Source: Collimonas fungivorans
Lineage (GTDB): Bacteria; Pseudomonadota; Gammaproteobacteria; Burkholderiales; Burkholderiaceae_D
Reading direction: 5' to 3'
Length of the DNA stretch: 64,000 bases
NCBI RefSeq assembly: GCF_001584145.1
Contig: NZ_CP013232.1
Location: 1,736,001-1,800,000, forward strand
Part shown: piece after piece, positions 46,107 through 55,727 of the stretch
Layout of the letters: each line of letters begins with the position of its first letter
Numbering within the stretch: the stretch's first letter is position 1
Made by a program: the position numbers and the translations under genes
The notes under the pieces: model-generated
Seen by the model: the letters and a program-made list of their open reading frames with translations, nothing else
Told to the model about the DNA's origin: nothing
Databases searched by the model: none

Positions 46107-48263
46107 TTAAGCCATTTCGAAGGTCTCTATCCCTGCACGGATCAGATCGTGAGAGATGTCCAGCGCCCATGCCGCTGCTACTGCCGCCAGCACGTTTTCC
46201 ACCTGGAAGCTGTCCTTGCTGCGGGCAATCAGCGGCACGGTGGCGATGTCGGCCAGCAGCATTTCATTCTTGCCGACCGCCAGCATGATCTGGTCGTTGC
46301 GGACAAACACCGCACGCTTGTCTTGCTCCAGCTGTTCGGCGATCACCGGCAGGGTAGGGGAGAGGCCAAAGAAGATCACTTCACCATCGCACAGCGACGC
46401 CATGCCCGCTACCAGCGGATCGGCGGCATTCAGCACGGCGACGCCGCTAGGCAGCACGACATCGACCTGGGTGCGGGTGACCTTGACCATTTCCTCGGCA
46501 TCGCTGATGTAGTACTGCGGCGAACTGTCGCCGGCGGCGATATTGGTGACGACGCCGACCTGGCAGCGGTCGTAGACCAGGCCTTCCGACAGGATAGTGT
46601 CGTGGCTGTTTTCGAACACCGCTGCTTCGACCGCACGATTGATCAGCACCCGTTGCGCCGATTCCCAATTGGCGCGGTCGCCCTTTTCGACTTGGCGCTG
46701 GGCGAAATACAGGCCGTCGCCGCAAGCCAAGCCGACATGGTTGCCGCTCAGGTGCAACTGCCAGGCTATCAGGCGCGAGACCGTGGTCTTGCCGTGGGTG
46801 CCGGTGACGCCGACGATAGGGATGCGGCCATTGTTGGCAGCGGCAAACAAGTGTTCGATGATGGCGCGGCCAACCGGGCGCGGCCGGCCTTCGGCCGGTT
46901 TCAGGTGCATCAGCAGGCCGGGGCCGGCATTGACTTCGACAATCGCGCCGCGCTGTTCTTCCAGCGGCCGGGAAATGTCTTCGGCCACCAGGTCGACGCC
47001 GGCGATATCCAGGCCCACCACGCGTGCGGCGAGCGAGGCCGCGGCGGCGACGCTGGGGTGGACCAGGTCGGTAACGTCGATGGAAACGTTGCCGTTGCGC
47101 TGGATCAGCACTTGTTTGCCTGCGGGTGGGATCGATTCGCCGTTGAAGCCTTGCCGTTCCAGCTCTACCCGCACCACCGGTTCATCGTCCAGCAGCACCA
47201 GGCTGAGCGGACATTCTTCCAGTTCGCCGCGGCGCGGGTCGGAATTGATCTGGCTGTCGATCAGCTGGCGGATGGTCGACTTGCCGTCGCCGCTGATGGA
47301 CAGCGGCTCGCCGCGCGCAGCTGCCGCCAGGCGGCCGCCGACGATCAGCAGCCGGTGTTCGTTGCCGCGGATGAAACGCTCGACGATCACGCTGCTGCCT
47401 TCTTGCAGCGCCAGCGTGTAGGCGGTTTCGATCTCGGCCTGGGTATTGAGGTCGATGAAGACGCCGCGGCCATGGTTCGCATCGGAAGGCTTGACCACCA
47501 CCGGCAAGCCGATGTCTTCCGCCGCTTCCCAGGCCTCAGCGGCGCTTTCCACCAGTTGTCCTTCTGGCACCGGCACGCCGCAAGCCTGCAGCAGGCTCTT
47601 GGTCAGGTCCTTGTCGCTGGAGATGCTTTCGGCGATGGCGCTGGTCTGGTCGGTTTCCGCGGTCCAGATGCGGCGCTGGCGGATGCCGTGGCCGAGTTGC
47701 ACCAGGTTGCCTTCGGTCAGGCGGAATGAGGGGATACGTCGTTCGTCTGCTGCTTCCACGATGCAGGCCGTGCTTGGCCCCAGGCAGCGCGAATCGACCA
47801 TGCTGCGCAGTTCGGTGATAGTGGCGGGGACGTCGAACGGCTTGTCTTCAATCGCAGCCATGACCAGGTCGCGTGCAGCGTGCAGGGCGGCGCGGGTGAC
47901 CTGTTCGTGGCGCGCGCGCACCGCAACCTTGTAGACGCCGCGCACCGAAGTGCTGCGCGCCTTGCCGAAACCGCCGGGCATGCCGGCCAGGTTTTGCAGT
48001 TCCAGGGTGACGTGTTCGAGGATGTGGCCGGGCCAGGTGCCGTCTTGCAGGCGCTGGACAAAACCGCCGCGTTCGCCGTAGCTGCAGCGATGTTCGATCA
48101 GGGTAGGCAGCCAGCTGGTCAGGCGCTGGTTGAACCCGGGCAAGGTATTTGAAGGGAAATCTTCCAGTTCGCCAATGTCGATCCACGCCTCAAGGGTTGA
48201 GCGGTAGGTCCAGATATTTGGACCGCGTAGCGACATGATGCGGAGAATTTCAATGTTTTTCAT
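46107..48263 (-). CDS. CphA-like cyanophycin synthetase paralogue lacking the C-terminal ligase lobe
   Basis: A 718-residue homologue of CphA. The N-terminal domain, the ATP-grasp domain (VVVKPSDANHGRGVFIDL, GVDLVAEDIS, IVEVNAGPGLLMH) and the Mur-ligase P-loop (GVTGTHGKTTVSRL) are all present. The chain ends at ALDISHDLIRAGIETFEMA, so the whole Mur-ligase C-terminal lobe (which in cphA includes YGHNPDAI) is missing. The stop is followed at once by a proper terminator, so this looks like an evolved short form rather than a recent truncation. Paired cphA genes occur in many betaproteobacteria, and cyanobacterial CphA2 is also short and uses the beta-Asp-Arg dipeptide; whether this protein does so is inference. 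Confidence 0.88.
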   Translation of the reverse strand: MKNIEILRIMSLRGPNIWTYRSTLEAWIDIGELEDFPSNTLPGFNQRLTSWLPTLIEHRCSYGERGGFVQRLQDGTWPGHILEHVTLELQNLAGMPGGFGKARSTSVRGVYKVAVRARHEQVTRAALHAARDLVMAAIEDKPFDVPATITELRSMVDSRCLGPSTACIVEAADERRIPSFRLTEGNLVQLGHGIRQRRIWTAETDQTSAIAESISSDKDLTKSLLQACGVPVPEGQLVESAAEAWEAAEDIGLPVVVKPSDANHGRGVFIDLNTQAEIETAYTLALQEGSSVIVERFIRGNEHRLLIVGGRLAAAARGEPLSISGDGKSTIRQLIDSQINSDPRRGELEECPLSLVLLDDEPVVRVELERQGFNGESIPPAGKQVLIQRNGNVSIDVTDLVHPSVAAAASLAARVVGLDIAGVDLVAEDISRPLEEQRGAIVEVNAGPGLLMHLKPAEGRPRPVGRAIIEHLFAAANNGRIPIVGVTGTHGKTTVSRLIAWQLHLSGNHVGLACGDGLYFAQRQVEKGDRANWESAQRVLINRAVEAAVFENSHDTILSEGLVYDRCQVGVVTNIAAGDSSPQYYISDAEEMVKVTRTQVDVVLPSGVAVLNAADPLVAGMASLCDGEVIFFGLSPTLPVIAEQLEQDKRAVFVRNDQIMLAVGKNEMLLADIATVPLIARSKDSFQVENVLAAVAAAWALDISHDLIRAGIETFEMA

Positions 48264-48285
48264 GAGTGAGCAATGAGGCTGTGCG

Positions 48286-48318
48286 ATAGGGCTGCAATAG
48301 GGCTGCAATAGGGCTACG
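48286..48318. repeat. 11-bp tandem repeat (about 3 copies) in the cphA-paralogue leader
   Basis: Two exact copies of ATAGGGCTGCA (48286-48296, 48297-48307) and a third with ATAGGGCTACG (48308-48318), ending 22 bp from the paralogue's ATG. Eleven bases is close to one helical turn, so it may be an iterated protein site or a slippage-prone leader. Confidence 0.85.
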
Positions 48319-48568
48319 TGAGTGCTGAAAATTTTTCTTGTTTTATGTCGGTTCAACACCCTGCAACTATCTGTAACGCGCTAATACGTGAATCGGTTTA
48401 CAGAAGCTCACTTAAAATAGCAAAATGATAGGGTTATGGTAACGAAATGTAACGTTTCTGAAAAACACGATAGGATATAATACTTGCGGCAGACGATGTG
48501 CGCCATTTGAGGCGATTTCACACAAAATTCAATCCGGTCCGTGCCTGCGGACACACCATGCCGTTTAG
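48319..48568. other. divergent promoter region between the cphA paralogue and the ABC operon
   Basis: AT-rich non-coding DNA. A perfect TATAAT at 48476-48481, facing right, is a good -10 candidate for the ABC/DUF1854 operon, with an expected start about 80 bp before its ATG, but there is no strong -35 match. No clear promoter for the leftward cph genes could be singled out. Confidence 0.5.
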
Positions 48569-50881
48569 ATGAAAAGCAACCCCTTATCCCCTGTGCCTAC
48601 CTCCAGTAATTATTTATCCCATATCCTGTCTGCCGATTTGCGTGCCGAAGTGACAACACTGCTGGCCCCGGCCGAAGAGGTATTGGCGTCGCTGCAGGTC
48701 GATCTTAACGCTTCGCTGCATTTCGCGCGCGGCACGGTGCTGCTTACCAATCGCCGCGTGCTGGCCAAGATGGAACAGGACAGCAGCTGGCGCGAATGGG
48801 CTTACCGGCCGGGTCTGAGCCTGAGCCACCATGACCATGCCGGCGTCGGCAGCCTGGAGCTGTTCGACGAGCAGCGGCAACTGGCCTGCTGGCGCTACAC
48901 GCTCGGCCTCAACCTGGAAGCGCTGCGCCTGATCAAGGTTTTCGAGCAGCAGCGCGACGATTACCTGGCCGGGCGTTCAGCAGCGCGCCAGGAGCAGGCG
49001 CTTTGCCCGCAGTGCCAGGCGCCGTTGCCGCCGGGTAGCGATGAATGCCTGATCTGTCCGGAAAAAGGCGAAGCGCCATCCTCGACCTGGGCTCTGTTCC
49101 GGCTGGCGCGTTTCGCCACGCCCTACAAGGGCATGCTGCTGCTGGGCTTCATCCTGATGCTGATCTCGACTGCCGCTACCCTGGTGCCGCCTTACCTGAT
49201 GGGCCCCTTGATGGATAACGTGCTGATTCCTTATCAGAACGGCAAGCCGATCAATTACGACCTGGTCAAGCTCTACCTGTCCGGATTGCTGGCTTCCGCC
49301 CTGGTGGCATGGAGCCTGGGCTGGGCCCGCACCTATATCCTGGCGCTGGTCAGCGAGCGTATCGGCGCCAACCTGCGCACTACTACCTATGAACACCTGC
49401 TGCGCCTGTCGCAGGAATATTTCGGCGGCAAGCGCACCGGCGACCTGATGGCGCGCATCGGTTCCGAAAGCGACCGTATCTGCGTGTTCCTGTCCCTGCA
49501 CCTGCTGGATTTCGCGATCGACGTGCTGATGATCGTCATGACCGCGGTGATCCTGTTCTCGATCAATCCCTGGCTGGCGCTGGTGACCCTGGTGCCGCTG
49601 CCGTTCATCGCCTGGATGATCCACCTGGTGCGCGACCGGCTGAAGCACGGCTTTGAAAAGATCGACCGCATCTGGGCCGAAGTGACCAACGTCCTTGCCG
49701 ACACCATCCCGGGGATCCGCGTGGTCAAGGCGTTTGCCCAGGAAAAGCGCGAAGCCACGCGTTTCCGTGACGCCAACCAGCACAACCTGCTGGTCAACGA
49801 CCGCGTCAACAAGATCTGGTCGCTGTTCTCGCCGACGGTCACCTTGCTGACCGAAGTCGGATTGCTGGTGGTCTGGGTGTTCGGCATCTGGCAGGTCTCG
49901 AAAAACGAAATCACGGTCGGTGTGCTGGCCTCGTTCCTGGCTTACATCAGCCGCTTCTATACCCGCCTCGATTCGATGAGCCGTATCGTCTCGGTGACGC
50001 AAAAAGCCGCAGTCGGCGCCAAGCGCATTTTCGAAATCCTGGATCACGTATCGAGCGTGCCGGAACCGGCCAACCCGGTGCACCTGGAGCATGTGAAAGG
50101 CGCCATCGAGTTGCGCAACATCGGTTTCCGCTACGGCAACCGGGCGGTGATGCGCGACGTTAACCTGACCATTGCGCCGGGCGAGATGATCGGCCTGGTG
50201 GGCCATAGCGGCTCCGGCAAGAGCACGCTGGTTAACCTGATCTGCCGTTTCTACGATGTGTCGGAAGGATCGATACGGATCGATGGCGTCGATATCCGTT
50301 CCATGCCGATCTCGGAATACCGCCGCAATATCGGCCTGGTGCTGCAAGAGCCGTTCCTGTTCTTCGGCACCATTGCAGAGAATATCTGCTACGGCAAACC
50401 GGAAGCCACGCGCGAAGAAATCGTCGCCGCCGCGCGCGCCGCCCATGCCCATGAGTTCATCCTGCGCCTGCCGCAAGGCTATGATTCGCTGGTCGGAGAA
50501 CGCGGCCAGGCGCTGTCCGGCGGCGAGCGCCAGCGTATTTCGATCGCACGCGCCTTGCTGATCGATCCGCGCATCCTGATCATGGATGAGGCTACTTCCT
50601 CGGTCGACACCACTACCGAAAAAGAAATCCAGAAAGCGCTCGACAACCTGGTGCAAGGCCGCACCACGATTGCGATTGCGCACCGCTTGTCGACCTTGCG
50701 CAAGGCGGACCGACTGGTGGTGCTGGACCGCGGCCAGATTGTCGAAGTCGGCAGCCATGACGAACTGATGCTGCGCGAGGGCGCTTACTACCGCCTGTAC
50801 CAGGCGCAGCTGCGCAATGCCGATACCGAGCCGACCCTGGTCGATGAAGATAGCGAAGACAGTGACGAGAGGGCTGCATGA
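48569..50881 (+). CDS. cyanophycin-locus ABC transporter (exporter-type half transporter with N-terminal zinc ribbon)
   Basis: A 770-residue fused permease-ATPase. Residues about 25-130 form a soluble domain whose GTVLLTNRRVLAKM stretch looks PH-like. A zinc ribbon follows (CPQC at 146-149, CLIC at 160-163). A six-helix exporter membrane domain (about 185-470) comes next, then a nucleotide-binding domain with Walker A GLVGHSGSGKST, signature LSGGERQRISIARAL, Walker B ILIMDEATSSVD and the H-loop IAHRLST. Exporter-type half transporters normally dimerise. The ATGA overlap with the DUF1854 gene and the location beside two cphA genes tie it to cyanophycin metabolism. The substrate is unknown. Confidence 0.88.
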   Translation: MKSNPLSPVPTSSNYLSHILSADLRAEVTTLLAPAEEVLASLQVDLNASLHFARGTVLLTNRRVLAKMEQDSSWREWAYRPGLSLSHHDHAGVGSLELFDEQRQLACWRYTLGLNLEALRLIKVFEQQRDDYLAGRSAARQEQALCPQCQAPLPPGSDECLICPEKGEAPSSTWALFRLARFATPYKGMLLLGFILMLISTAATLVPPYLMGPLMDNVLIPYQNGKPINYDLVKLYLSGLLASALVAWSLGWARTYILALVSERIGANLRTTTYEHLLRLSQEYFGGKRTGDLMARIGSESDRICVFLSLHLLDFAIDVLMIVMTAVILFSINPWLALVTLVPLPFIAWMIHLVRDRLKHGFEKIDRIWAEVTNVLADTIPGIRVVKAFAQEKREATRFRDANQHNLLVNDRVNKIWSLFSPTVTLLTEVGLLVVWVFGIWQVSKNEITVGVLASFLAYISRFYTRLDSMSRIVSVTQKAAVGAKRIFEILDHVSSVPEPANPVHLEHVKGAIELRNIGFRYGNRAVMRDVNLTIAPGEMIGLVGHSGSGKSTLVNLICRFYDVSEGSIRIDGVDIRSMPISEYRRNIGLVLQEPFLFFGTIAENICYGKPEATREEIVAAARAAHAHEFILRLPQGYDSLVGERGQALSGGERQRISIARALLIDPRILIMDEATSSVDTTTEKEIQKALDNLVQGRTTIAIAHRLSTLRKADRLVVLDRGQIVEVGSHDELMLREGAYYRLYQAQLRNADTEPTLVDEDSEDSDERAA

Positions 50882-51348
50882 CAATCCACGATTTCAAACT
50901 CAGCCGCAACGCCTTCGGCCGCCTGGTGTACACCGCCGCCGGCGGCGAAGTGCATGAAGGCGTGGTGCCGGTGCGCGCTTTTCCCATCGGCGCGCCGGAC
51001 GACGGCATTTCACTGGTAAACGGCGACGGCCAGGAGCTGGCCTGGATTTCGCGCCTGAGCGATTTGCCCGGCGAAACCCGGACGATGGTTGAAAAAGAAC
51101 TGGCGAGCCGCGAATTCATGCCGGAAATCCGCCGCATCCAGCGGGTTTCCAGTTTCACCGCACCCAGCACCTGGTACGTCGAGACCAATCGCGGCGATGC
51201 TTCTTTCACGCTCAAGGGCGAGGAAGATATCCGGCGTATCGTGGCGACCAGCCTGCTGATTGCGGACAGCCACGGCGTACAGTTCCTGATCCGCGATACC
51301 CAGGCGTTGGACAAGGCCAGCCGCAAGATACTGGATCGTTTCTTGTAA
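50878..51348 (+). CDS. DUF1854 protein of the cyanophycin locus
   Basis: A 156-residue soluble protein without signal peptide or membrane helix. Typical DUF1854 stretches are GRLVYTAAGGEVHEGVVPVRAFPI (in parts: GRLVYTAAGG, HEGVVPVRAFPI), ELAWISRLSDLP and REFMPEIRRIQRVSSFTAPSTWYV. The middle (ADSHGVQFLIRDTQALD) is also family-like. Its start overlaps the ABC transporter stop (ATGA), so the two are translated together and probably act together. DUF1854 proteins recur next to this transporter and cphA in betaproteobacteria as I recall; the biochemical role is unknown. Confidence 0.85.
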   Translation: MTIHDFKLSRNAFGRLVYTAAGGEVHEGVVPVRAFPIGAPDDGISLVNGDGQELAWISRLSDLPGETRTMVEKELASREFMPEIRRIQRVSSFTAPSTWYVETNRGDASFTLKGEEDIRRIVATSLLIADSHGVQFLIRDTQALDKASRKILDRFL

Positions 51349-51378
51349 TCGGCAGCGGCCTTGGCGGGCCGCATTCCC

Positions 51379-52125
51379 TTAGAACTGCTCGTCCGCACCC
51401 AGGTAGCGCCATTGGCCTTCCGGCAAATTCCCCAGCTTCACACCGCCAATCCGCACCCGTTTCAATCCCAGCACCTTGAGGCCGACCATGTCGCACATGC
51501 GGCGGATCTGGCGCTTTTTCCCTTCGCGTAAAGTGAAGCTCAACTGGTCGTCATTCTGCCATTTGACGATGGCCGGCTTGAGCTTCTTGCCGTCCAGCGT
51601 CAGGCCGTGGTTGAGGCGGCGCAGTTCGGCGTCGGGCAGCTTGTCGCCCTTGGTGTAGCGCACCCGCACCAGGTATTCCTTGTCGACGCTGGTTTCTTCG
51701 CCGATCAGGTGCTTGGCGATACGGCCGTCCTGGGTCAGCACCAGCAGGCCGACCGAGTCGATGTCGAGGCGGCCGGCGGGCACCAGGCTGCGCAGCTGGG
51801 TTGGATGGAACAGGGTCGGAGAGCGGTCTTCGCTCCAGCGGTTGGCTTCCTTGATCAGCGCTACCGCCGGCTGGTAGCCGTCTTCGGCCTGGCCGCTGAC
51901 GTAGCCGACCGGCTTGTTGATCAGGATGGTGACGCGTTTCGATTGTTCGGCCGCGGCCTGGCGCTCGACGCTGATGCGCTGGCCGGGCAGGACTTTGCTG
52001 CCGAGTTCCGATACGACGACGCCGTCGACCCGGACCCAGCCGCGGGCGATCCACTCATCGGCTTCGCGGCGCGAGCATAGCCCGAGTTCTGACATGCGTT
52101 TGGAAAGGCGTAATGGTTCGGTCAT
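51379..52125 (-). CDS. rluF: rRNA pseudouridine synthase, RsuA/RluF family
   Basis: Isomerises a uridine in rRNA to pseudouridine. It has an N-terminal S4 RNA-binding domain (RLSKRMSELGLCSRREADEWI) and a catalytic domain with the conserved Asp in AGRLDIDSVGLLVLT. The C-terminal EGKKRQIRRMCDMVGLKVLGLKRVRIG is closest to RluF (23S U2604) among family members. 248 residues from ATG 52125; longer in-frame readings run toward glnD and look spurious. It converges on the DUF1854 gene over 30 bp. The family is certain, the exact target base less so. Confidence 0.9.
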   Translation of the reverse strand: MTEPLRLSKRMSELGLCSRREADEWIARGWVRVDGVVVSELGSKVLPGQRISVERQAAAEQSKRVTILINKPVGYVSGQAEDGYQPAVALIKEANRWSEDRSPTLFHPTQLRSLVPAGRLDIDSVGLLVLTQDGRIAKHLIGEETSVDKEYLVRVRYTKGDKLPDAELRRLNHGLTLDGKKLKPAIVKWQNDDQLSFTLREGKKRQIRRMCDMVGLKVLGLKRVRIGGVKLGNLPEGQWRYLGADEQF

Positions 52126-52156
52126 GAGGTGCAAACAATAAGGAAGATAAAATACA

Positions 52157-54709
52157 TCAGATATGCAGCGCATCCAGCAGGTCGGTTTCCAGCTGGATCT
52201 GCAGGCGTGCATGGTTGAGCGCATTGCCGTCGACCAGGAACACGTCTTCGACCCGTTCGCCGAGCGTCATGATCTTGGCGGTGTGCAGATTGATCTTGTG
52301 CTTGGCCAGCACGCTGGCGACGGAGAACAGCAGGCCGGTGCGGTCGTTGGCGGTGATCGACAGCAGGTAGTACTGGCCGCGCTCGTCGGGACGCAGGTCG
52401 ACCGTCGGTGTTACCGGGAAGGTGCGCGACAGGCGCGACAGTCGTCCCTTGGACGGCGCCGGCAGGGGACTGTCGGTTTGCAGCAACAGCGTCAGTTCAT
52501 GCTCGATCAGGTTGATGATGTCGCGATAGTGCTTGGCAAATAGCGGCGCGCTGATCAGGAAAGAGTCGAGCGCGTAGCCGTGCCGGGTAGTCTGGATCTT
52601 GGCGTCCAGGATGCTGAAATTCTTGCTGTCGAAATAGCTGCAGATGCGGATGAACAGATCGTTCCGGTCCTTGGTGTAGACCGCCACCTGCAGACCTTCG
52701 CCGATCGGCGCCAGGCGGCATTTGACGATCGGGCTCGGGCTATCAGTCTGGTTGTAGAAGGAACGGGTTTGCCAGGCGATGTCGGACGAGTCGTGGCGCA
52801 GGAAATAGGCGACGTCGAGCTGGCGCCACAGGGTTTCGTGGGCGTCTTCCGCCAGGCCGTACAGGCGCAGGGTTTTCAGCGCTTCTTCCTGGCGGTTTTT
52901 CAGCTCGCGGTCAGCCGACGGCGTTTCACCGCCGAGCACACGCAAGGTCATGCGGTACAGATCTTCCAGCAACTTGCCTTTCCAGGCATTCCATACCTTG
53001 GGACTGGTGCCGCGTATGTCGGCCACGGTCAGCAGGTAGAGCGCGGTCAGGTGCCGTTCGTCCTTGACCGTATTGGCAAAATTGAGGATCACTTCGGGAT
53101 CCGACAGGTCCTGTTTTTGCGCCACTTGCGACATGGTCAGGTGATGCTCAACCAGGAACACCACCAGCGCGGTGTCCGCCGCCGGCAAGCCGTGCTGCTG
53201 GCAGAAGTGCAGGGCGTCGGTCATGCCCAGCTTGGAGTGGTCGCCGCCGCGGCCCTTGGCGATGTCGTGGAACAGGGCGGCGACGTACAGCAGCCAGGAA
53301 CGCGGGAAATTGGCGATCAGCTGGCTGCAGAACGGATATTCATGGGCATGTTCGCTCATCGTGAAGCGGCGCACATTGCGCACCACCATCAGGATGTGCT
53401 GGTCAACGGTGTAGACATGGAACAGGTCGTGCTGCATCTGGCCGACGATGCGCCGGAAGTTCGGCAGATAGCGGCCCAGGATGCTGGTCTGGTTCATGCC
53501 GCGCAGCGCGTGGGTGATGCCTTGCGGCGCCTGGATGATCTGGATGAACAGCGAGCGGTTATGCGGATCGCGGCGGAAGCTGTTGTCGATCTTGACGCGG
53601 GCGTGCCACAAGGCGCGCCGGGTGCGTGCGGTCATGTCCTTCAGTTCGCTGTGCTGGGCCAGCAGCAGGAACAGCTCCAGCATGGCTGACGGCGTGGTCT
53701 TGAACAGGTCGTCGTGGGCGATATCGATCAGGCGGTTCAGATGGTTGAAGCGGTCGTTGATACGTTGCGGCACCATCGGCTGCGGGAACAGTTGCACTTC
53801 GATGTTCTGCAGCAGGATGGTGTTGAGCTGGGTCACCGCCTTGGCGGCCCAGTAATAACGCTGCATCAGGTATTCGCTGGCGCGCCGGGTTTCCGTGGTC
53901 TGGAAGCCGAGCGCTTCGGCAATCGGCGTCTGGACATCGAATACCAGCCGGTCTTCGCGGCGGTTAGTGTAGATGTGCAGGCGGATCCGGATATCCTTGA
54001 AAGCGCGCTCCTGGCGCGACAGCTGGCGCGCTTCGGCGGCCGTGATCAGGCCGCGCTGGGCCAGTTTGGGCCAGGATTCGCCGAGCCCGGCTGCCTTCGC
54101 CACCCACAGGATCACTTGCAGGTCGCGCAAGCCGCCCGGGCTCTCCTTGCAGTTCGGTTCCAGGCTGTACGGCGTATCTTCGTATTTGACGTGGCGCTGG
54201 CGCATTTCCAGGATTTTCCCCTGGAAAAAGGCGCAGGCGTCCATGGCGCCATTGCAGCGTTCCTGCAATTGCACGAACAGCGGATGGCTGCCGCTCACCA
54301 GCCGCGCTTCCAGCAGGCTGGTCTGGACTGTGATGTCGGCGGCGGATTCGCTCAGGCACTCGTCAACCGTGCGGATGCTGTGGCCGATTTCCAGGCCGAT
54401 ATCCCAGAACAGCTGCACCAGCTGTTCCAGCCGGGATTTCAATTCGGCGTCCGGACTGGCTTCCAGCAGGATCAGGACATCAACGTCGGAATGCGGGAAC
54501 AGCTCGCCGCGGCCGTAACCGCCGACCGCCACCAGTGCTGCGCTGGACGGCAGTTCCAGCATTTTCCAGGCTTGCGTCAGGGCGATGTCGACACTGCGCC
54601 GCAGCGCCGTCAGCAGTTCGCCGGGTTTACCGTCCGCCAGGAAGGCAGAGATGATGGTTTGCCGCTCGCTTCTAAGCTGTTGTTTGAGTGTGGCGGCAAG
54701 GGTCGTCAT
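52157..54709 (-). CDS. glnD: bifunctional PII uridylyltransferase/uridylyl-removing enzyme GlnD
   Basis: Nitrogen sensor that uridylylates PII proteins when glutamine is low and deuridylylates them when it is high. The nucleotidyltransferase motif is [16 protein letters not shown] (about 63-78). A central HD domain carries [12 protein letters not shown], and two ACT domains that sense glutamine lie in the last about 190 residues. 850 residues from ATG 54709 is standard; a TTG nine codons upstream is less likely. It is 27 bp downstream of map and co-transcribed with it. Its presence near the cyanophycin genes is notable, since both relate to nitrogen status. Confidence 0.96.
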   Translation of the reverse strand: MTTLAATLKQQLRSERQTIISAFLADGKPGELLTALRRSVDIALTQAWKMLELPSSAALVAVGGYGRGELFPHSDVDVLILLEASPDAELKSRLEQLVQLFWDIGLEIGHSIRTVDECLSESAADITVQTSLLEARLVSGSHPLFVQLQERCNGAMDACAFFQGKILEMRQRHVKYEDTPYSLEPNCKESPGGLRDLQVILWVAKAAGLGESWPKLAQRGLITAAEARQLSRQERAFKDIRIRLHIYTNRREDRLVFDVQTPIAEALGFQTTETRRASEYLMQRYYWAAKAVTQLNTILLQNIEVQLFPQPMVPQRINDRFNHLNRLIDIAHDDLFKTTPSAMLELFLLLAQHSELKDMTARTRRALWHARVKIDNSFRRDPHNRSLFIQIIQAPQGITHALRGMNQTSILGRYLPNFRRIVGQMQHDLFHVYTVDQHILMVVRNVRRFTMSEHAHEYPFCSQLIANFPRSWLLYVAALFHDIAKGRGGDHSKLGMTDALHFCQQHGLPAADTALVVFLVEHHLTMSQVAQKQDLSDPEVILNFANTVKDERHLTALYLLTVADIRGTSPKVWNAWKGKLLEDLYRMTLRVLGGETPSADRELKNRQEEALKTLRLYGLAEDAHETLWRQLDVAYFLRHDSSDIAWQTRSFYNQTDSPSPIVKCRLAPIGEGLQVAVYTKDRNDLFIRICSYFDSKNFSILDAKIQTTRHGYALDSFLISAPLFAKHYRDIINLIEHELTLLLQTDSPLPAPSKGRLSRLSRTFPVTPTVDLRPDERGQYYLLSITANDRTGLLFSVASVLAKHKINLHTAKIMTLGERVEDVFLVDGNALNHARLQIQLETDLLDALHI

Positions 54710-54736
54710 GTAGGCGCGGGTCGAGATACAGCTCAA

Positions 54737-55558
54737 CTAAGCGGCAGCGGCCGCTTGTTGGATGAATGCAGGCGGAGGCGGCGTACCCTCGGATACGGTC
54801 AGCACTTCGTAGCCGGTTTCGGTGACCAGCACGGTGTGTTCCCATTGTGCGGACAGGCTGCGATCCTTGGTCTTGATGGTCCAGCCGTCGCCCATTTCGC
54901 GGATGTCGCGGCGGCCGGCGTTGATCATCGGCTCGACCGTGAAGATCATGCCGGCTTCCAGCCGTTCCAGCGTGCCGGGGCGGCCGTAGTGCAATACCTG
55001 CGGCTCTTCGTGGAAGACCTTGCCGATGCCGTGGCCGCAGAATTCGCGGACTACGCTGTAGCCGGCTTTTTCGGCGTGCTGCTGGATCACATGGCCGATA
55101 TCGCCCAGGTGCGCGCCGGGTTTGATCTTGGCGATGCCCAGCCACATGCACTCATAGGTGATGTCGCCCAGGCGCTTGGCCATGATCGACGGTTCGCCGA
55201 CATAAAACATGCGGCTGGTGTCGCCATGGTAGCCATTCTTGATGACGGTAATGTCGAGATTCACCACGTCGCCGCTTTTCAGCACCTTGTCGCCCGGAAT
55301 GCCGTGGCAGATGACGTCGTTGACCGAGGTGCAGATGGCCTTCGGATACGGCGTATAGCCAGGCGGGCAGTAATTCAGCGGGGCAGGGATGGTATCTTGT
55401 ACATTTGTCATGTATTCATGGCACAGGCGGTCCAGCTCGCCGGTGGTGACGCCGGCTTTGACAAAAGGCGTGATGTAGTCGAGCACCTCCGAGGCAAGCT
55501 TGCCAGCGACGCGCATGCCGGCGATATCCTCAGCGGTTTTAATGGAGATGGAGGTCAT
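54737..55558 (-). CDS. map: type I methionine aminopeptidase
   Basis: Removes the initiator methionine from proteins. The pita-bread fold has the dinuclear-metal ligands Asp (VNLDITVIKNG), Asp (DTSRMF), His (CGHGIGKVFHEEP), Glu (FTVEPMIN) and Glu (QWEHTVLVTE). 273 residues is normal for type I. It is divergent from rpsB, the common bacterial arrangement, and is followed on the same strand by glnD. Confidence 0.97.
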   Translation of the reverse strand: MTSISIKTAEDIAGMRVAGKLASEVLDYITPFVKAGVTTGELDRLCHEYMTNVQDTIPAPLNYCPPGYTPYPKAICTSVNDVICHGIPGDKVLKSGDVVNLDITVIKNGYHGDTSRMFYVGEPSIMAKRLGDITYECMWLGIAKIKPGAHLGDIGHVIQQHAEKAGYSVVREFCGHGIGKVFHEEPQVLHYGRPGTLERLEAGMIFTVEPMINAGRRDIREMGDGWTIKTKDRSLSAQWEHTVLVTETGYEVLTVSEGTPPPPAFIQQAAAAA

Positions 55559-55697
55559 AAGATTAGGAAAAATCGAGAAAATTCGGTGAATTCTTTAGCA
55601 AAAGGCGCAAAAAACGCCTGGATTCAGTCAGTATCGAGTCAATGAGCGATTATAAACGAGGCCAGCCGGATGCGCTTAAAGATATGCCTCGCAGCGC

Positions 55698-55727
55698 TTG
55701 AAGAAACCTGGGGTTTTGGGTTACAAT
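55698..55727 (+). promoter_or_regulatory. rpsB-tsf promoter
   Basis: -35 TTGAAG (55698-55703), 18-base spacer, -10 TACAAT (55722-55727). Transcription from about 55734 would give a leader of nearly 150 bases before rpsB, long enough for the S2 autoregulation known in other bacteria. The rest of the 322-bp map-rpsB gap holds the start region of map and this leader; no small gene is evident. Confidence 0.65.

Noticed and set aside
48264..48359. 32-codon N-terminal extension of the cphA paralogue
   Set aside because: It is made from the 11-bp tandem repeat and lacks homology to cyanophycin synthetases.
48977..50884. 635-codon open frame opposite the ABC transporter
   Set aside because: Lies within a well-supported gene and its product has no family resemblance.
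51355..51372. GCGGCC/GGCCGC hairpin between the DUF1854 and rluF stop codons as a terminator
   Set aside because: No T-run on either side, and such GC palindromes are frequent in this genome; left out as a feature.
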